Assembly (NCBI GenBank): GCA_024403175.1
Contig: JAKSSI010000088.1
Coordinates: forward strand, 1-6,099
Reading direction: 5' to 3'
DNA length: 6,099 nucleotides
DNA from: Clostridia bacterium
GTDB lineage: Bacteria > Bacillota_A > Clostridia > Peptostreptococcales > Anaerovoracaceae
Positions 1 through 6,091 of the stretch are shown here, piece by piece. The notes under the pieces are model-generated. The model was not told the DNA's origin and did not search any database. It saw only the letters and a program-made list of their open reading frames with translations. Both the position numbers and the translations under genes were made by a program. Every line of letters begins with the position of its first letter. Positions within the stretch are counted from its first letter, which is position 1.

Positions 1-1
1 T

Positions 2-718
2 ACTGGTCCTATTGGTCTTCACGATTGCACAATCGTTGTTGATACAGAACTTGTTGGTGCAAAGAACATGTGCGCAGGTGCATGCGAAGCAGATCACCAC
101 TACATTAACGTAAACTACGGTAGAGATTACAAGGCTGACATCGTATGTGATCTTAAGCTTCTTCAGGCTGGCGACGAATGTCCATGCTGCGGAGCTAAGG
201 TTAAGAGTGCAAGAGGTATTGAAGTTGGTCAGGTATTCAAGCTCGGTACAAAGTACTCCAAGCCAATGGGCCTTACATTCCTCGATGAAGCTCAGCAGAG
301 CCATCCAGTAGTAATGGGTTGCTATGGTATTGGTGTTACAAGAACAATCGCAGCTGTTGTAGAACAGAACCACGATGAAAACGGTATCATCTGGCCAATG
401 AGCATTGCTCCATATCATGTTGTTGTAGAACTTATTAAGCCGGGTGACGAAGCTCAGGAAAAGCTTGCTGCAGAAATCGAAGCAAAGCTTGAAGCTGCTG
501 GAGTTGAAGTTGTAGTAGACGACAGAAACGAAAGACCTGGTGTTAAGTTTAAGGATGCCGACCTTCTCGGATTCCCAATTAGAATCAATGTTGGTAAGAA
601 GGCACAAGAAGGCGTTGTTGAATATAAGTTAAGAAGAGGCGGAGACACAGAAGAGCTTGCAGCTGCAGATGCAATTGCAAAGGCTATCGAACTTGTTAAC
701 GCTGAAAGAAGAGGCTAA
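2..718 (+). CDS. proS: Prolyl-tRNA synthetase, C-terminal part (5' end outside window)
   Basis: This is the 3' part of a class II aminoacyl-tRNA synthetase that attaches proline to tRNA-Pro in the cytoplasm. The open frame enters from the left edge at base 2, so 238 residues are visible of a protein that is usually about 570 residues in the bacterial type; the ATG at 68 is internal, not a start. The first ~55 visible residues match the end of the editing insertion and the return to the catalytic core (HHYINVNYGRD). Then come the core strand RGIEVGQVFKLGTKYS and class II motif 3, GCYGIGVTRTIAAVVEQ, whose Arg contacts ATP. From about IAPYHVVV onward is the anticodon-binding domain, with the typical DDRNERPGVKFKDADLLG stretch. 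A cysteine-rich patch (CPCCG, bases 179-193) precedes the core strand. It is followed after 3 bases by cysS. The identification is by clear family resemblance; only the N-terminal half is unseen. Confidence 0.96.
   Translation, partial: TGPIGLHDCTIVVDTELVGAKNMCAGACEADHHYINVNYGRDYKADIVCDLKLLQAGDECPCCGAKVKSARGIEVGQVFKLGTKYSKPMGLTFLDEAQQSHPVVMGCYGIGVTRTIAAVVEQNHDENGIIWPMSIAPYHVVVELIKPGDEAQEKLAAEIEAKLEAAGVEVVVDDRNERPGVKFKDADLLGFPIRINVGKKAQEGVVEYKLRRGGDTEELAAADAIAKAIELVNAERRG
706..714 (+). promoter_or_regulatory. Ribosome binding site of cysS, inside the proS 3' end
   Basis: AAGAAGAGG lies 7 bases before the cysS ATG at 722 and overlaps the last proS codons. The spacing fits a Shine-Dalgarno site and supports this start. 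Because the site is inside proS and only 3 bases separate the genes, the two synthetases are probably translated from one message. Confidence 0.65.
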
Positions 719-721
719 ACA

Positions 722-2107
722 ATGAAAGTCTATAATACACTTACAAGAAAGAAAGAAGAATTAATACCGCAGGATCCAAGCGTATTCAAGATGTATGTTT
801 GCGGCCCTACAGTATATAACTACATTCATATCGGAAATGCACGTCCTTTCGTTGTATTCGATACAATGAGAAAGTACCTTCAGTACAAGGGTCTTAATGT
901 TAAGTTTGTTCAGAACTTTACAGATGTAGATGACAAAATCATTAAGCGTGCAAAGGAAGAAGGAATCACAGCGTTCGAAGTTGGCGATAAATACATTAAG
1001 GCATACTTTGAAGATGTAAAGGCACTTAATATTACTCCAGCAGATGTACATCCAAGAGTAACAGAAACAATGCCTGAAATCATTGCTTTCGTAAAAGGCC
1101 TTGTAGATAAGGGAATGGCATATGAAGCAAACGGCGACGTTTACTACAGAACAAGAAAGTTCCCTGGCTACGGAAAGCTTTCCGGAAAGAACATAGACGA
1201 TCTTCAGGCTGGTGCAAGAATTGAAGTTGGCGATATCAAAGAAGACCCAATGGACTTTGCTCTTTGGAAGGCAAGAAAAGAAGAATCTGAAATTGCGTGG
1301 GAATCTCCATGGGGTATGGGCAGACCAGGTTGGCATATTGAATGCTCTGCTATGAACCTTAAGTACCTTGGAGAAACTATCGACCTCCACTGCGGTGGCG
1401 AAGATCTTCAGTTCCCACATCATGAAAACGAAATTGCTCAGACAGAAGGTTTAACAGGAAAGACTTTCTCCAACTACTGGATGCACAACGGCTTCATCAA
1501 TATCGATGGAGAAAAGATGAGCAAGTCTGCAAATAACTTCTTCCTTGTTAGAGATATTCTTAAGGAATACGAAGGCGAAGTATTAAGATACTTCCTTCTC
1601 TCAGCTCAGTACAGAGGACCAATTAACTTTGCAAGAGATCTTATGGAAGCTGCAAAGAACTCTCTCGAAAGAATGAGAAACTGCAAGGAAAACTTAAAGC
1701 ACATTGCAGAAAACGGCGCAGAAGGTACAGTAGCAAATCCGGACAAGTACAATGTTCACAGAGATAAGTTTGTTGCTGCTATGGATGACGACCTCAACAC
1801 AGCAGATGCAATTACAGCAATCTTCGAATTAGTATCCGATATTAACAAGGATGCAGCAGCTGGCATGAACAAGGCAGAAGCTGCAGTAGCACTTAAGCTT
1901 TTAGATGAACTTACAGCAGTACTTGGATTACTTAGACAGGAAAAAGAAGCAGGCATTGATCCTGAAATTCAGAAATTAGTAGATGAACGACAAGCAGCAA
2001 GAAAAGCAAAAGATTTCGCAAGAGCAGACGCAATTAGAGACGAGCTTGCAGCAAAAGGAATCACTCTCAAAGACACAAAAGACGGTGTCCAAATCATCAA
2101 AAATTAA
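722..2107 (+). CDS. cysS: Cysteinyl-tRNA synthetase
   Basis: Class I aminoacyl-tRNA synthetase that charges tRNA-Cys with cysteine in the cytoplasm. The 461 residues match the usual full length. The class I HIGH signature appears as HIGN (residues 36-39) after CGPTVYNYI, and the KMSKS loop is present intact at residues 265-269 (GEKMSKSANN). The four zinc ligands that select cysteine can be placed at Cys27, Cys208 (WHIECSAM), His233 and Glu237 (FPHHENE), each one residue before its E. coli counterpart. The Rossmann core is followed by a helical bundle (about 300-400) and a small C-terminal tRNA-binding region ending in DGVQIIKN. The start is set by the upstream Shine-Dalgarno site and by alignment of the N-terminus (MKVYNTLTRKKEEL). 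It lies between proS (3-base gap) and rlmB (29-base gap). Its position before rlmB and a SigH-like gene matches the conserved Bacillota neighbourhood. No missing catalytic residue was seen. Confidence 0.98.
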   Translation: MKVYNTLTRKKEELIPQDPSVFKMYVCGPTVYNYIHIGNARPFVVFDTMRKYLQYKGLNVKFVQNFTDVDDKIIKRAKEEGITAFEVGDKYIKAYFEDVKALNITPADVHPRVTETMPEIIAFVKGLVDKGMAYEANGDVYYRTRKFPGYGKLSGKNIDDLQAGARIEVGDIKEDPMDFALWKARKEESEIAWESPWGMGRPGWHIECSAMNLKYLGETIDLHCGGEDLQFPHHENEIAQTEGLTGKTFSNYWMHNGFINIDGEKMSKSANNFFLVRDILKEYEGEVLRYFLLSAQYRGPINFARDLMEAAKNSLERMRNCKENLKHIAENGAEGTVANPDKYNVHRDKFVAAMDDDLNTADAITAIFELVSDINKDAAAGMNKAEAAVALKLLDELTAVLGLLRQEKEAGIDPEIQKLVDERQAARKAKDFARADAIRDELAAKGITLKDTKDGVQIIKN

Positions 2108-2136
2108 GAAAGGTTATCTTAGGGATTTATTAAACA

Positions 2137-3084
2137 ATGCAGATAGAGCGTAAAAGAGGCGGCTCTAAGCCTAAATCTAGCGGCAGAATGTCCGGTAAAG
2201 AAATTAGACGCGAAAGAGCCGAAACAAGAGGCAGAGGTGCCCGCGAAGAAAAGCAGGGCAGAAGAGATTTTGCGAAATCCGAAAGAAAGCCTAGAGAAGA
2301 ATTCAGAAGAGAATTCAAAGAAGAAAGAAGAGCTCCAAGAGAAGCAGTAGATAATCCAAATCTTCTCATTGGAAGAAATCCTATCAATGAAGCCATTAAA
2401 GCTGGCAGACCAATTGATAAGATTTTAATGCAAAAGGATATTCAGGGCAGCGGAAAAGCTATTGGCAGTCTTGCAAGAGAAAACGGTATTCAGATTCAGT
2501 ATGTTGATAAAATCGTTTTAGACAAGCTTGCTCCAGGAAGACCACACCAGGGTCTTGCAGCTTATGTTGCAGCTCACGAATATGTCGATATTGATTACAT
2601 TATTGATTGTGCAAAGAAGAAGGGCGAAGATCCATTAATCGTAGTATTAGATGGACTTGAAGATCCACATAACCTTGGTGCAATTCTTCGTTCCTGTGAT
2701 GGTGCTGGAGCACATGGTGTAATCATTCCATCAAGAAGAAGCGTAAGCCTTACAGAAACAGTTGCAAAGGCAAGTGCCGGTGCAATTGAATATGTACCTG
2801 TTGCTAAAACAGGAAACCTTTCTCAGACTCTTGAACTTTTAAAGAAGCGCGGACTTTGGATAGCATCTGTTGATATGGATGGCGAAAACTATTCAAGCGC
2901 ATCTTTATCTGGTCCACTTGCAATTGTAATTGGTGGAGAAGGTGCAGGCGTTTCAAGAAATGTAAAAGAACATTCCGACTTTGTAGTTTCCATTCCTATG
3001 AAGGGAAAGGTAAACTCACTTAATGCATCAAATGCCGCAGCCATCGTTTTGTATGAAGCTGCACGTCAGAGGGATAATGGATAA
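2137..3084 (+). CDS. rlmB: 23S rRNA 2'-O-ribose methyltransferase of the RlmB (SpoU/TrmH) family
   Basis: A SPOUT-class methyltransferase that uses S-adenosylmethionine. RlmB methylates the 2'-O of a guanosine in the peptidyl-transferase region of 23S rRNA (G2251 in E. coli). The 315 residues contain three parts. Residues 1-72 are a highly charged Arg/Lys/Glu extension, probably disordered. Residues about 73-145 form the substrate-binding domain (LLIGRNPINEAIKAG, ending RPHQGLAAYV). Residues about 165-311 are the SpoU domain. Its three motifs are visible: motif 1 with Asn179 and Arg185 (DPHNLGAILRS), motif 2 IGGEGAGVSR (265-274), and motif 3 IPMKGKVNSLNASNAAAI (286-303). ATG 2137 is the first possible start, because an in-frame TAA sits at 2131-2133; its ribosome site is weak (AGGG at 2121-2124, 12 bases away). 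A start at Met18 (2188) cannot be excluded but has no better site. Family assignment is firm; the exact target nucleotide is inferred from cysS synteny. The next gene overlaps its end by 8 bases. Confidence 0.93.
   Translation: MQIERKRGGSKPKSSGRMSGKEIRRERAETRGRGAREEKQGRRDFAKSERKPREEFRREFKEERRAPREAVDNPNLLIGRNPINEAIKAGRPIDKILMQKDIQGSGKAIGSLARENGIQIQYVDKIVLDKLAPGRPHQGLAAYVAAHEYVDIDYIIDCAKKKGEDPLIVVLDGLEDPHNLGAILRSCDGAGAHGVIIPSRRSVSLTETVAKASAGAIEYVPVAKTGNLSQTLELLKKRGLWIASVDMDGENYSSASLSGPLAIVIGGEGAGVSRNVKEHSDFVVSIPMKGKVNSLNASNAAAIVLYEAARQRDNG
3068..3073 (+). promoter_or_regulatory. Ribosome binding site deciding the sigma-factor start
   Basis: AGAGGG lies 3 bases before the ATG at 3077, inside the end of rlmB. 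The spacing is short, but this is the only purine-rich site near a candidate start, and the protein from this ATG begins where similarity to SigH-type sigma factors begins. It favours 3077 over the in-frame ATGs at 3023, 3032 and 3053. Confidence 0.5.
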
Positions 3085-3586
3085 AACCATAGAACAAATC
3101 TTAGAAGACCCTGAATACAAAGAGCTTGTGCGTTCAAAGGCCGGGCTCTATTTCATCTTAGGCGCAGACCGAGAAGATTTAATTCAGGAAGGTATGATAG
3201 GACTTGTTAAGGCGTATAACAGTTTTGATGAAACAAAAGGCAAAAGCTTTAAAGCATATGCAAGCACTGTAGTTCAAAACGAAATTATAAATGCAGTGAT
3301 AAATGCAAACAGGAAAAAGTATTCGCCTTTAAATACTTCCGTTGAGATTCCTAGAACTCTTTTTGCTGGTAAGTCTTCTTCTCCTGAAGATGCACTTATT
3401 TTCGAAGACTTCTGGAAAGAACTTAAGGAAAACAAGAATAAGACTTTCGGAAAACTCGAGCACACCGTTTTACTAAAATTGCTCGATGGAAAATCTTATA
3501 GGGAGATTGCCGAAGAACTTGGCAAAACTCCAAAACAAATTGACAATGCAATGCAAAGAATAAAAGCAAAGGTAAGAAAACTCTAA
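3077..3586 (+). CDS. Short SigH-like sigma-70 family RNA polymerase sigma factor
   Basis: A 169-residue sigma factor expected to direct RNA polymerase core to a particular promoter set. Region 2 spans about residues 15-82 and strongly resembles SigH of Bacillus: LVRSKAGLYF, then GADREDLIQEGMIGLVKA (30-46, the core-binding and -10 recognition part) and FKAYASTVVQNEIINAV. A short linker (about 85-122) replaces region 3. Region 4 (about 125-168) has a helix-turn-helix, DGKSYREIAEELGKTPKQID, then NAMQRIKAKVRKL, close to the SigH ending. It is about 50 residues shorter than Bacillus SigH (218), mainly in the N-terminus before LVRSKA and in the linker. In-frame ATGs reach up to 3023, but those extra 18 residues are translated from rlmB sequence in another frame and look unlike a sigma factor. 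Its location behind rlmB matches sigH in Bacillus and Clostridia, so it is probably an ortholog. Whether it governs sporulation, competence or another programme is unknown. It overlaps rlmB by 8 bases and the next gene by 1. Confidence 0.85.
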   Translation: MDKTIEQILEDPEYKELVRSKAGLYFILGADREDLIQEGMIGLVKAYNSFDETKGKSFKAYASTVVQNEIINAVINANRKKYSPLNTSVEIPRTLFAGKSSSPEDALIFEDFWKELKENKNKTFGKLEHTVLLKLLDGKSYREIAEELGKTPKQIDNAMQRIKAKVRKL

Positions 3587-3588
3587 TG
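3584..3588 (+). promoter_or_regulatory. TAATG stop/start overlap (translational coupling)
   Basis: The TAA stop of the sigma gene shares its last A with the ATG of the DUF445 gene. With only a weak, distant purine-rich site upstream, termination followed by reinitiation is the likely way the DUF445 gene is translated, tying its dose to that of the sigma factor. Confidence 0.6.
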
Positions 3589-4314
3589 GGAATTCTTCAT
3601 TACATAACCGGCCCAGTAATTGGTGCAGTAATCGGTTATACAACAAATTACATTGCTATAAAAATGCTCTTTAGACCTCTCGAACCAAAATACATTTTTG
3701 GCAAGAGAGTACCTTTCACTCCTGGTATTATTCCAAGAAGAAAGGCTCAGTTTGCAGAAGCACTTGGCAAAGCGGTATTCGACAAATTCTTTAACTGGGA
3801 CGACCTCGAACTTGTATTCAAATCAGATGAGTTTGCAAATAGGGTTGCAAATGAAATTGTTAAAGAGTTAAGAAGCGATAAGTGTGTTGGTGATTTATCC
3901 GGCGTGGTATCAATGCGCACAGCTGATGCCATAGAGCAGGCAATACTTGCAAAAGTTAAAGGAGTATTCGGCGAAGATCCAAAACTTGCAAAGATGATTT
4001 CTATTGGTCTTAAGTCTGAACTCGAAGGAATGAAGACTCAAACTATAGGAAGAATTTCAAAAGATTTAGTATCTTCCGACTATGAACTTAAACGTACTAT
4101 AAAAGCAGTTTATCTTGGATTCATAGCAGATCATGTTCGCCCTATAGTTGAGAGCGTTGATATTGTTACTCAGATTACTTCCAAGATGAACGAAATGGGC
4201 GCAGGCGAAGTTGAAACTCTGGCTCTTGCCATAGTATCAAGAGAACTTAGAATGATAGTTTGGCTTGGTGCACTTCTTGGCGCAGTAATTGGTGTAGTAA
4301 ATATTTTTGTATAG
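3586..4314 (+). CDS. DUF445 family membrane protein
   Basis: A 242-residue protein of the DUF445 family (the family of Bacillus YheB), whose biochemical function is not established. The family signature is at the N-terminus: a hydrophobic segment (about residues 8-26, PVIGAVIGYTTNYIAI), then KMLFRP and VPFTPGIIPRRK (42-53). The middle (about 55-215) is a soluble, mostly helical region with alternating charged and hydrophobic residues. The C-terminus has the second family hallmark: REL followed by a membrane segment, IVWLGALLGAVIGVVNIFV (224-242). Two membrane ends enclosing a helical middle suggest a protein anchored in the cytoplasmic membrane at both termini. It is shorter than YheB (about 375) but in the range of the compact version of the family. 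Its ATG overlaps the sigma-factor stop (TAATG, 3584-3588), and the nearest purine-rich site (AAAGG, 3568-3572) is 13 bases away, so its translation probably depends on ribosomes finishing the sigma gene. A functional tie to the sigma factor is inference only. Confidence 0.9.
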   Translation: MGILHYITGPVIGAVIGYTTNYIAIKMLFRPLEPKYIFGKRVPFTPGIIPRRKAQFAEALGKAVFDKFFNWDDLELVFKSDEFANRVANEIVKELRSDKCVGDLSGVVSMRTADAIEQAILAKVKGVFGEDPKLAKMISIGLKSELEGMKTQTIGRISKDLVSSDYELKRTIKAVYLGFIADHVRPIVESVDIVTQITSKMNEMGAGEVETLALAIVSRELRMIVWLGALLGAVIGVVNIFV

Positions 4315-4320
4315 ATTTAG

Positions 4321-4326
4321 AAGGAG
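4321..4326 (+). promoter_or_regulatory. Strong ribosome binding site of the first CoA-transferase
   Basis: AAGGAG lies 7 bases before the ATG at 4334, in the 19-base gap after the DUF445 stop. It decides the start at 4334 over the in-frame ATG at 4307, which lies inside the DUF445 gene and would add nine residues (MYRFRRRDI) foreign to the family. Confidence 0.8.
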
Positions 4327-4333
4327 AGACATT

Positions 4334-5479
4334 ATGGATAAAATGGGTCTTGATGGCTATCTGGTAATAGACTTTACCACAAAAGAAGCCGGTCCAATTT
4401 GTTCTGAGTACCTGGGCCTTTTAGGCATGAATGTTATTCGTGTTGATCACCCAAGCGCAAAGGATATGAAAGAGTCAGATCAGTACTATTTCGTAGCTGA
4501 TAATCTTAACAAAAGATGCGTAACAGTAGACTATGACACAGAAGAAGGAAAGAAGCTTCTTTTCAAGATGATTTCTAAGGCTGATGTTATTGTTGAAAAC
4601 AGACCTTTCGGATTCATGGAAAGTTTGGGTTGCGGATGGGAACAGGTTAAGGAAGCAAATCCAAAGCTTGTTTACTGTTCTATTAAGCCAGTAAGCAAAG
4701 ATTCTCCTTGGGCTAATGCAGCTTGGAATCCAACAACAATTGATGCACTTGGTGGTGCAACATATATGACTGGTTATGTTGGAGGAATTCCTGTTGAACC
4801 GGGTCCACAGCTTTCCGACCTTTCTACTTGCGGTTATGCTGCTACAGCTATTCTTGCAGCTTTATATCACAGAGAAGATACAGGTAAGGGAGATTACATT
4901 GAAGCAAGTATGCAGGATGCACTTGTTGCACACGGAAGATCTGCATATGAAAAGTTTGCGATCAACGGCATTGTAACAAGAGTTGGTAACAACTTCCCAA
5001 CACTTCCAGATATGGTTCCTATGAGCTTATTTAAGACAAAGGGTGACGGTCCGGAAGACTGGGCTATGATTGGTTGCTTCGGCGATGAAATGGTAAAGAC
5101 TTTATTCGAAGCTATGGGTATGCCAGAACTTTATGAAGACCCACGCTTTGATTCCTTCGATCATAGATTAGACAACAAGCAGGAACTTCTTGATATAATT
5201 CAGGATTTTGCGCTTCAGCATAACAAGCTTGATTTAATGGAAAATCTTCTTGGTAAGAAGAGATTAGTTTGCTCTGCAGTATTTACTACAAGAGATATGA
5301 TAAACTCCGAAGACCTTAAAAACATTGGCTTTATGCATACTGTAGAAGATGAAAAGCTCGGTGCAATGACTCTTCCAGGATGCGCAAGCATTTTCCATTC
5401 TGTAGAACCTGTTCCAGTAAAGGCTCCTGGCCGTCCTGGTACAGCTAACGAAGAAGTATTTAAAGAACTTGATATTTAA
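4334..5479 (+). CDS. Family III CoA-transferase (CaiB/BaiF/formyl-CoA transferase type), first of pair
   Basis: A 381-residue, apparently complete family III CoA-transferase; these cytoplasmic enzymes move CoA between carboxylic acids and are usually interlocked dimers. Family features seen in order: an N-terminal Rossmann-like part (GYLVIDFTTKEAGPICSEYLG, then NVIRVDHP), ADVIVENRPFGFMESLG (83-99), LVYCSIKPVS (112-121), a glycine-rich stretch (GGATYMTGYVGG), and ILAALYHREDTGKGDYIEASMQDA (173-196). Asp162, in LSDLSTCGYAA, is at the position expected for the catalytic aspartate that forms the acyl anhydride (Asp169 in formyl-CoA transferase). The C-terminal part ends with the usual APGRPGTANEEVFKEL. 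The substrate is not evident: carnitine/crotonobetaine, bile acids, oxalate and 2-hydroxy acids are all used in this family. It sits 19 bases after DUF445 and 12 bases before a second, diverged member, so the two probably act in the same pathway or as one heteromeric enzyme. Confidence 0.93.
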   Translation: MDKMGLDGYLVIDFTTKEAGPICSEYLGLLGMNVIRVDHPSAKDMKESDQYYFVADNLNKRCVTVDYDTEEGKKLLFKMISKADVIVENRPFGFMESLGCGWEQVKEANPKLVYCSIKPVSKDSPWANAAWNPTTIDALGGATYMTGYVGGIPVEPGPQLSDLSTCGYAATAILAALYHREDTGKGDYIEASMQDALVAHGRSAYEKFAINGIVTRVGNNFPTLPDMVPMSLFKTKGDGPEDWAMIGCFGDEMVKTLFEAMGMPELYEDPRFDSFDHRLDNKQELLDIIQDFALQHNKLDLMENLLGKKRLVCSAVFTTRDMINSEDLKNIGFMHTVEDEKLGAMTLPGCASIFHSVEPVPVKAPGRPGTANEEVFKELDI

Positions 5480-5480
5480 T

Positions 5481-5486
5481 AGGAGG
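5481..5486 (+). promoter_or_regulatory. Strong ribosome binding site of the second CoA-transferase
   Basis: AGGAGG, the full consensus core, lies 5 bases before the ATG at 5492 in the 12-base gap between the two CoA-transferase genes. It fixes the start and indicates efficient independent initiation on a shared message. Confidence 0.8.
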
Positions 5487-5491
5487 CTAAG

Positions 5492-6091
5492 ATGAGAGAT
5501 TTAGTAAAACTTTATGAAGGCCTTACTATTGTTGAGGCAACACTTGCAGAATCCGGCCCTGTATGCGGTCAGGTATTTGCTTATCTTGGCGCAAATGTAA
5601 TTCACATTGAACGTCCAACAAATCCAGATAAGAGATTTATCGGCTATCTCGTAAGATCTAATAACAAGCAGTGCATTACTCTTAACACAAAAGAAGAAAA
5701 GGGTAAGGAAGTAATGTGGGATCTTCTTAAGAAGGCCGATGTATTTATTGAAAACTTTGCACCTGGTGCATGGGATAGAATGGGCTTCTCTTATGAAGAA
5801 GTTAAAAAAGTAAATCCTGAAATTGTTTATCTTTCAATTAAGGGCTTTGCTAAGAATACACGTTATGAAAAGTGTATCACTTACGACCCTGTAGCATGCT
5901 GCTCTGGTGGAGGAACTTTCCTTTCCGGAATGGAAGACTTTGATCCAATGCTTTGCGGTATTAACGTAGGCGATTCTGGTTCGGCTATTCTTGCAGCTTA
6001 TGCACTTGCTGCTGCAATTTTAAGAAAGAAAGTAACAGGCAAGGGATGCTTTGTAGAAGCTCCAATTCTGTTAGCTACCATTATCTTCTAG
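5492..6091 (+). CDS. Family III CoA-transferase, second of pair; frame broken near the window end
   Basis: The N-terminal half of a second CaiB/BaiF-type CoA-transferase. It has the same architecture as its neighbour: LTIVEATLAESGPVCGQVFAYLGANVIHIERP at the start, ADVFIENFAPGAWDRMGFSYEEV (82-104), IVYLSIKGFA (111-120), a glycine-rich stretch (SGGGTFLSGM), a candidate catalytic Asp161 (NVGDSGSAILAA) and VTGKGCFVEAP (181-191). The reading frame then gives only ILLATIIF and stops at TAG 6089-6091 after 199 residues, about half the normal length of some 380-400. The stop is probably not natural: after Pro191 (codon 6062-6064) similarity to the family ends abruptly, and another frame stays open to the window edge with a family-like sequence. 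Either the gene is frameshifted or the window contains a sequence error. The two CoA-transferases share only scattered identity, so this is not a recent duplication. The substrate is unknown. Confidence 0.85.
   Translation: MRDLVKLYEGLTIVEATLAESGPVCGQVFAYLGANVIHIERPTNPDKRFIGYLVRSNNKQCITLNTKEEKGKEVMWDLLKKADVFIENFAPGAWDRMGFSYEEVKKVNPEIVYLSIKGFAKNTRYEKCITYDPVACCSGGGTFLSGMEDFDPMLCGINVGDSGSAILAAYALAAAILRKKVTGKGCFVEAPILLATIIF

Noticed and set aside
761..1423. A 220-codon open frame on the - strand inside cysS
   Set aside because: It lies wholly opposite cysS, which has every expected motif. The translated protein is Cys- and Phe-rich with no recognisable domain, as expected from an antisense frame.
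2130..2396. An 88-codon - strand open frame over the start of rlmB
   Set aside because: Its Leu/Ser-rich sequence is the mirror of the Arg/Glu-rich RlmB extension, and no ribosome site or family match is visible.
3023..3076. Upstream in-frame ATGs as sigma-factor starts
   Set aside because: The extra 18 residues come from rlmB motif 3 sequence read in another frame and do not resemble a sigma N-terminus; the purine-rich site fits 3077 better.
4211..4237. Possible promoter TTGAAA, 15 bases, TAGTAT inside DUF445
   Set aside because: The spacer is too short for a typical vegetative promoter, and the boxes lie in conserved coding sequence.
4277..4305. Possible promoter TTGGCG, 17 bases, AATATT at the end of DUF445
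   Set aside because: Each box matches the consensus at only four of six positions, and such matches are expected by chance in AT-rich sequence. An internal promoter remains possible but unsupported.
4315..4333. Search for a terminator between DUF445 and the first CoA-transferase
   Set aside because: The 19 bases hold mainly the ribosome binding site, with no inverted repeat or T-run.
4781..4789. GGAGGAATT, resembling a SigH -35 element
   Set aside because: It sits within coding sequence of the first CoA-transferase, and no GAAT-type -10 element follows at the required distance.
4776..4976. A 66-codon + strand frame inside the first CoA-transferase
   Set aside because: It overlaps the well-supported CoA-transferase frame and shows no recognisable features.
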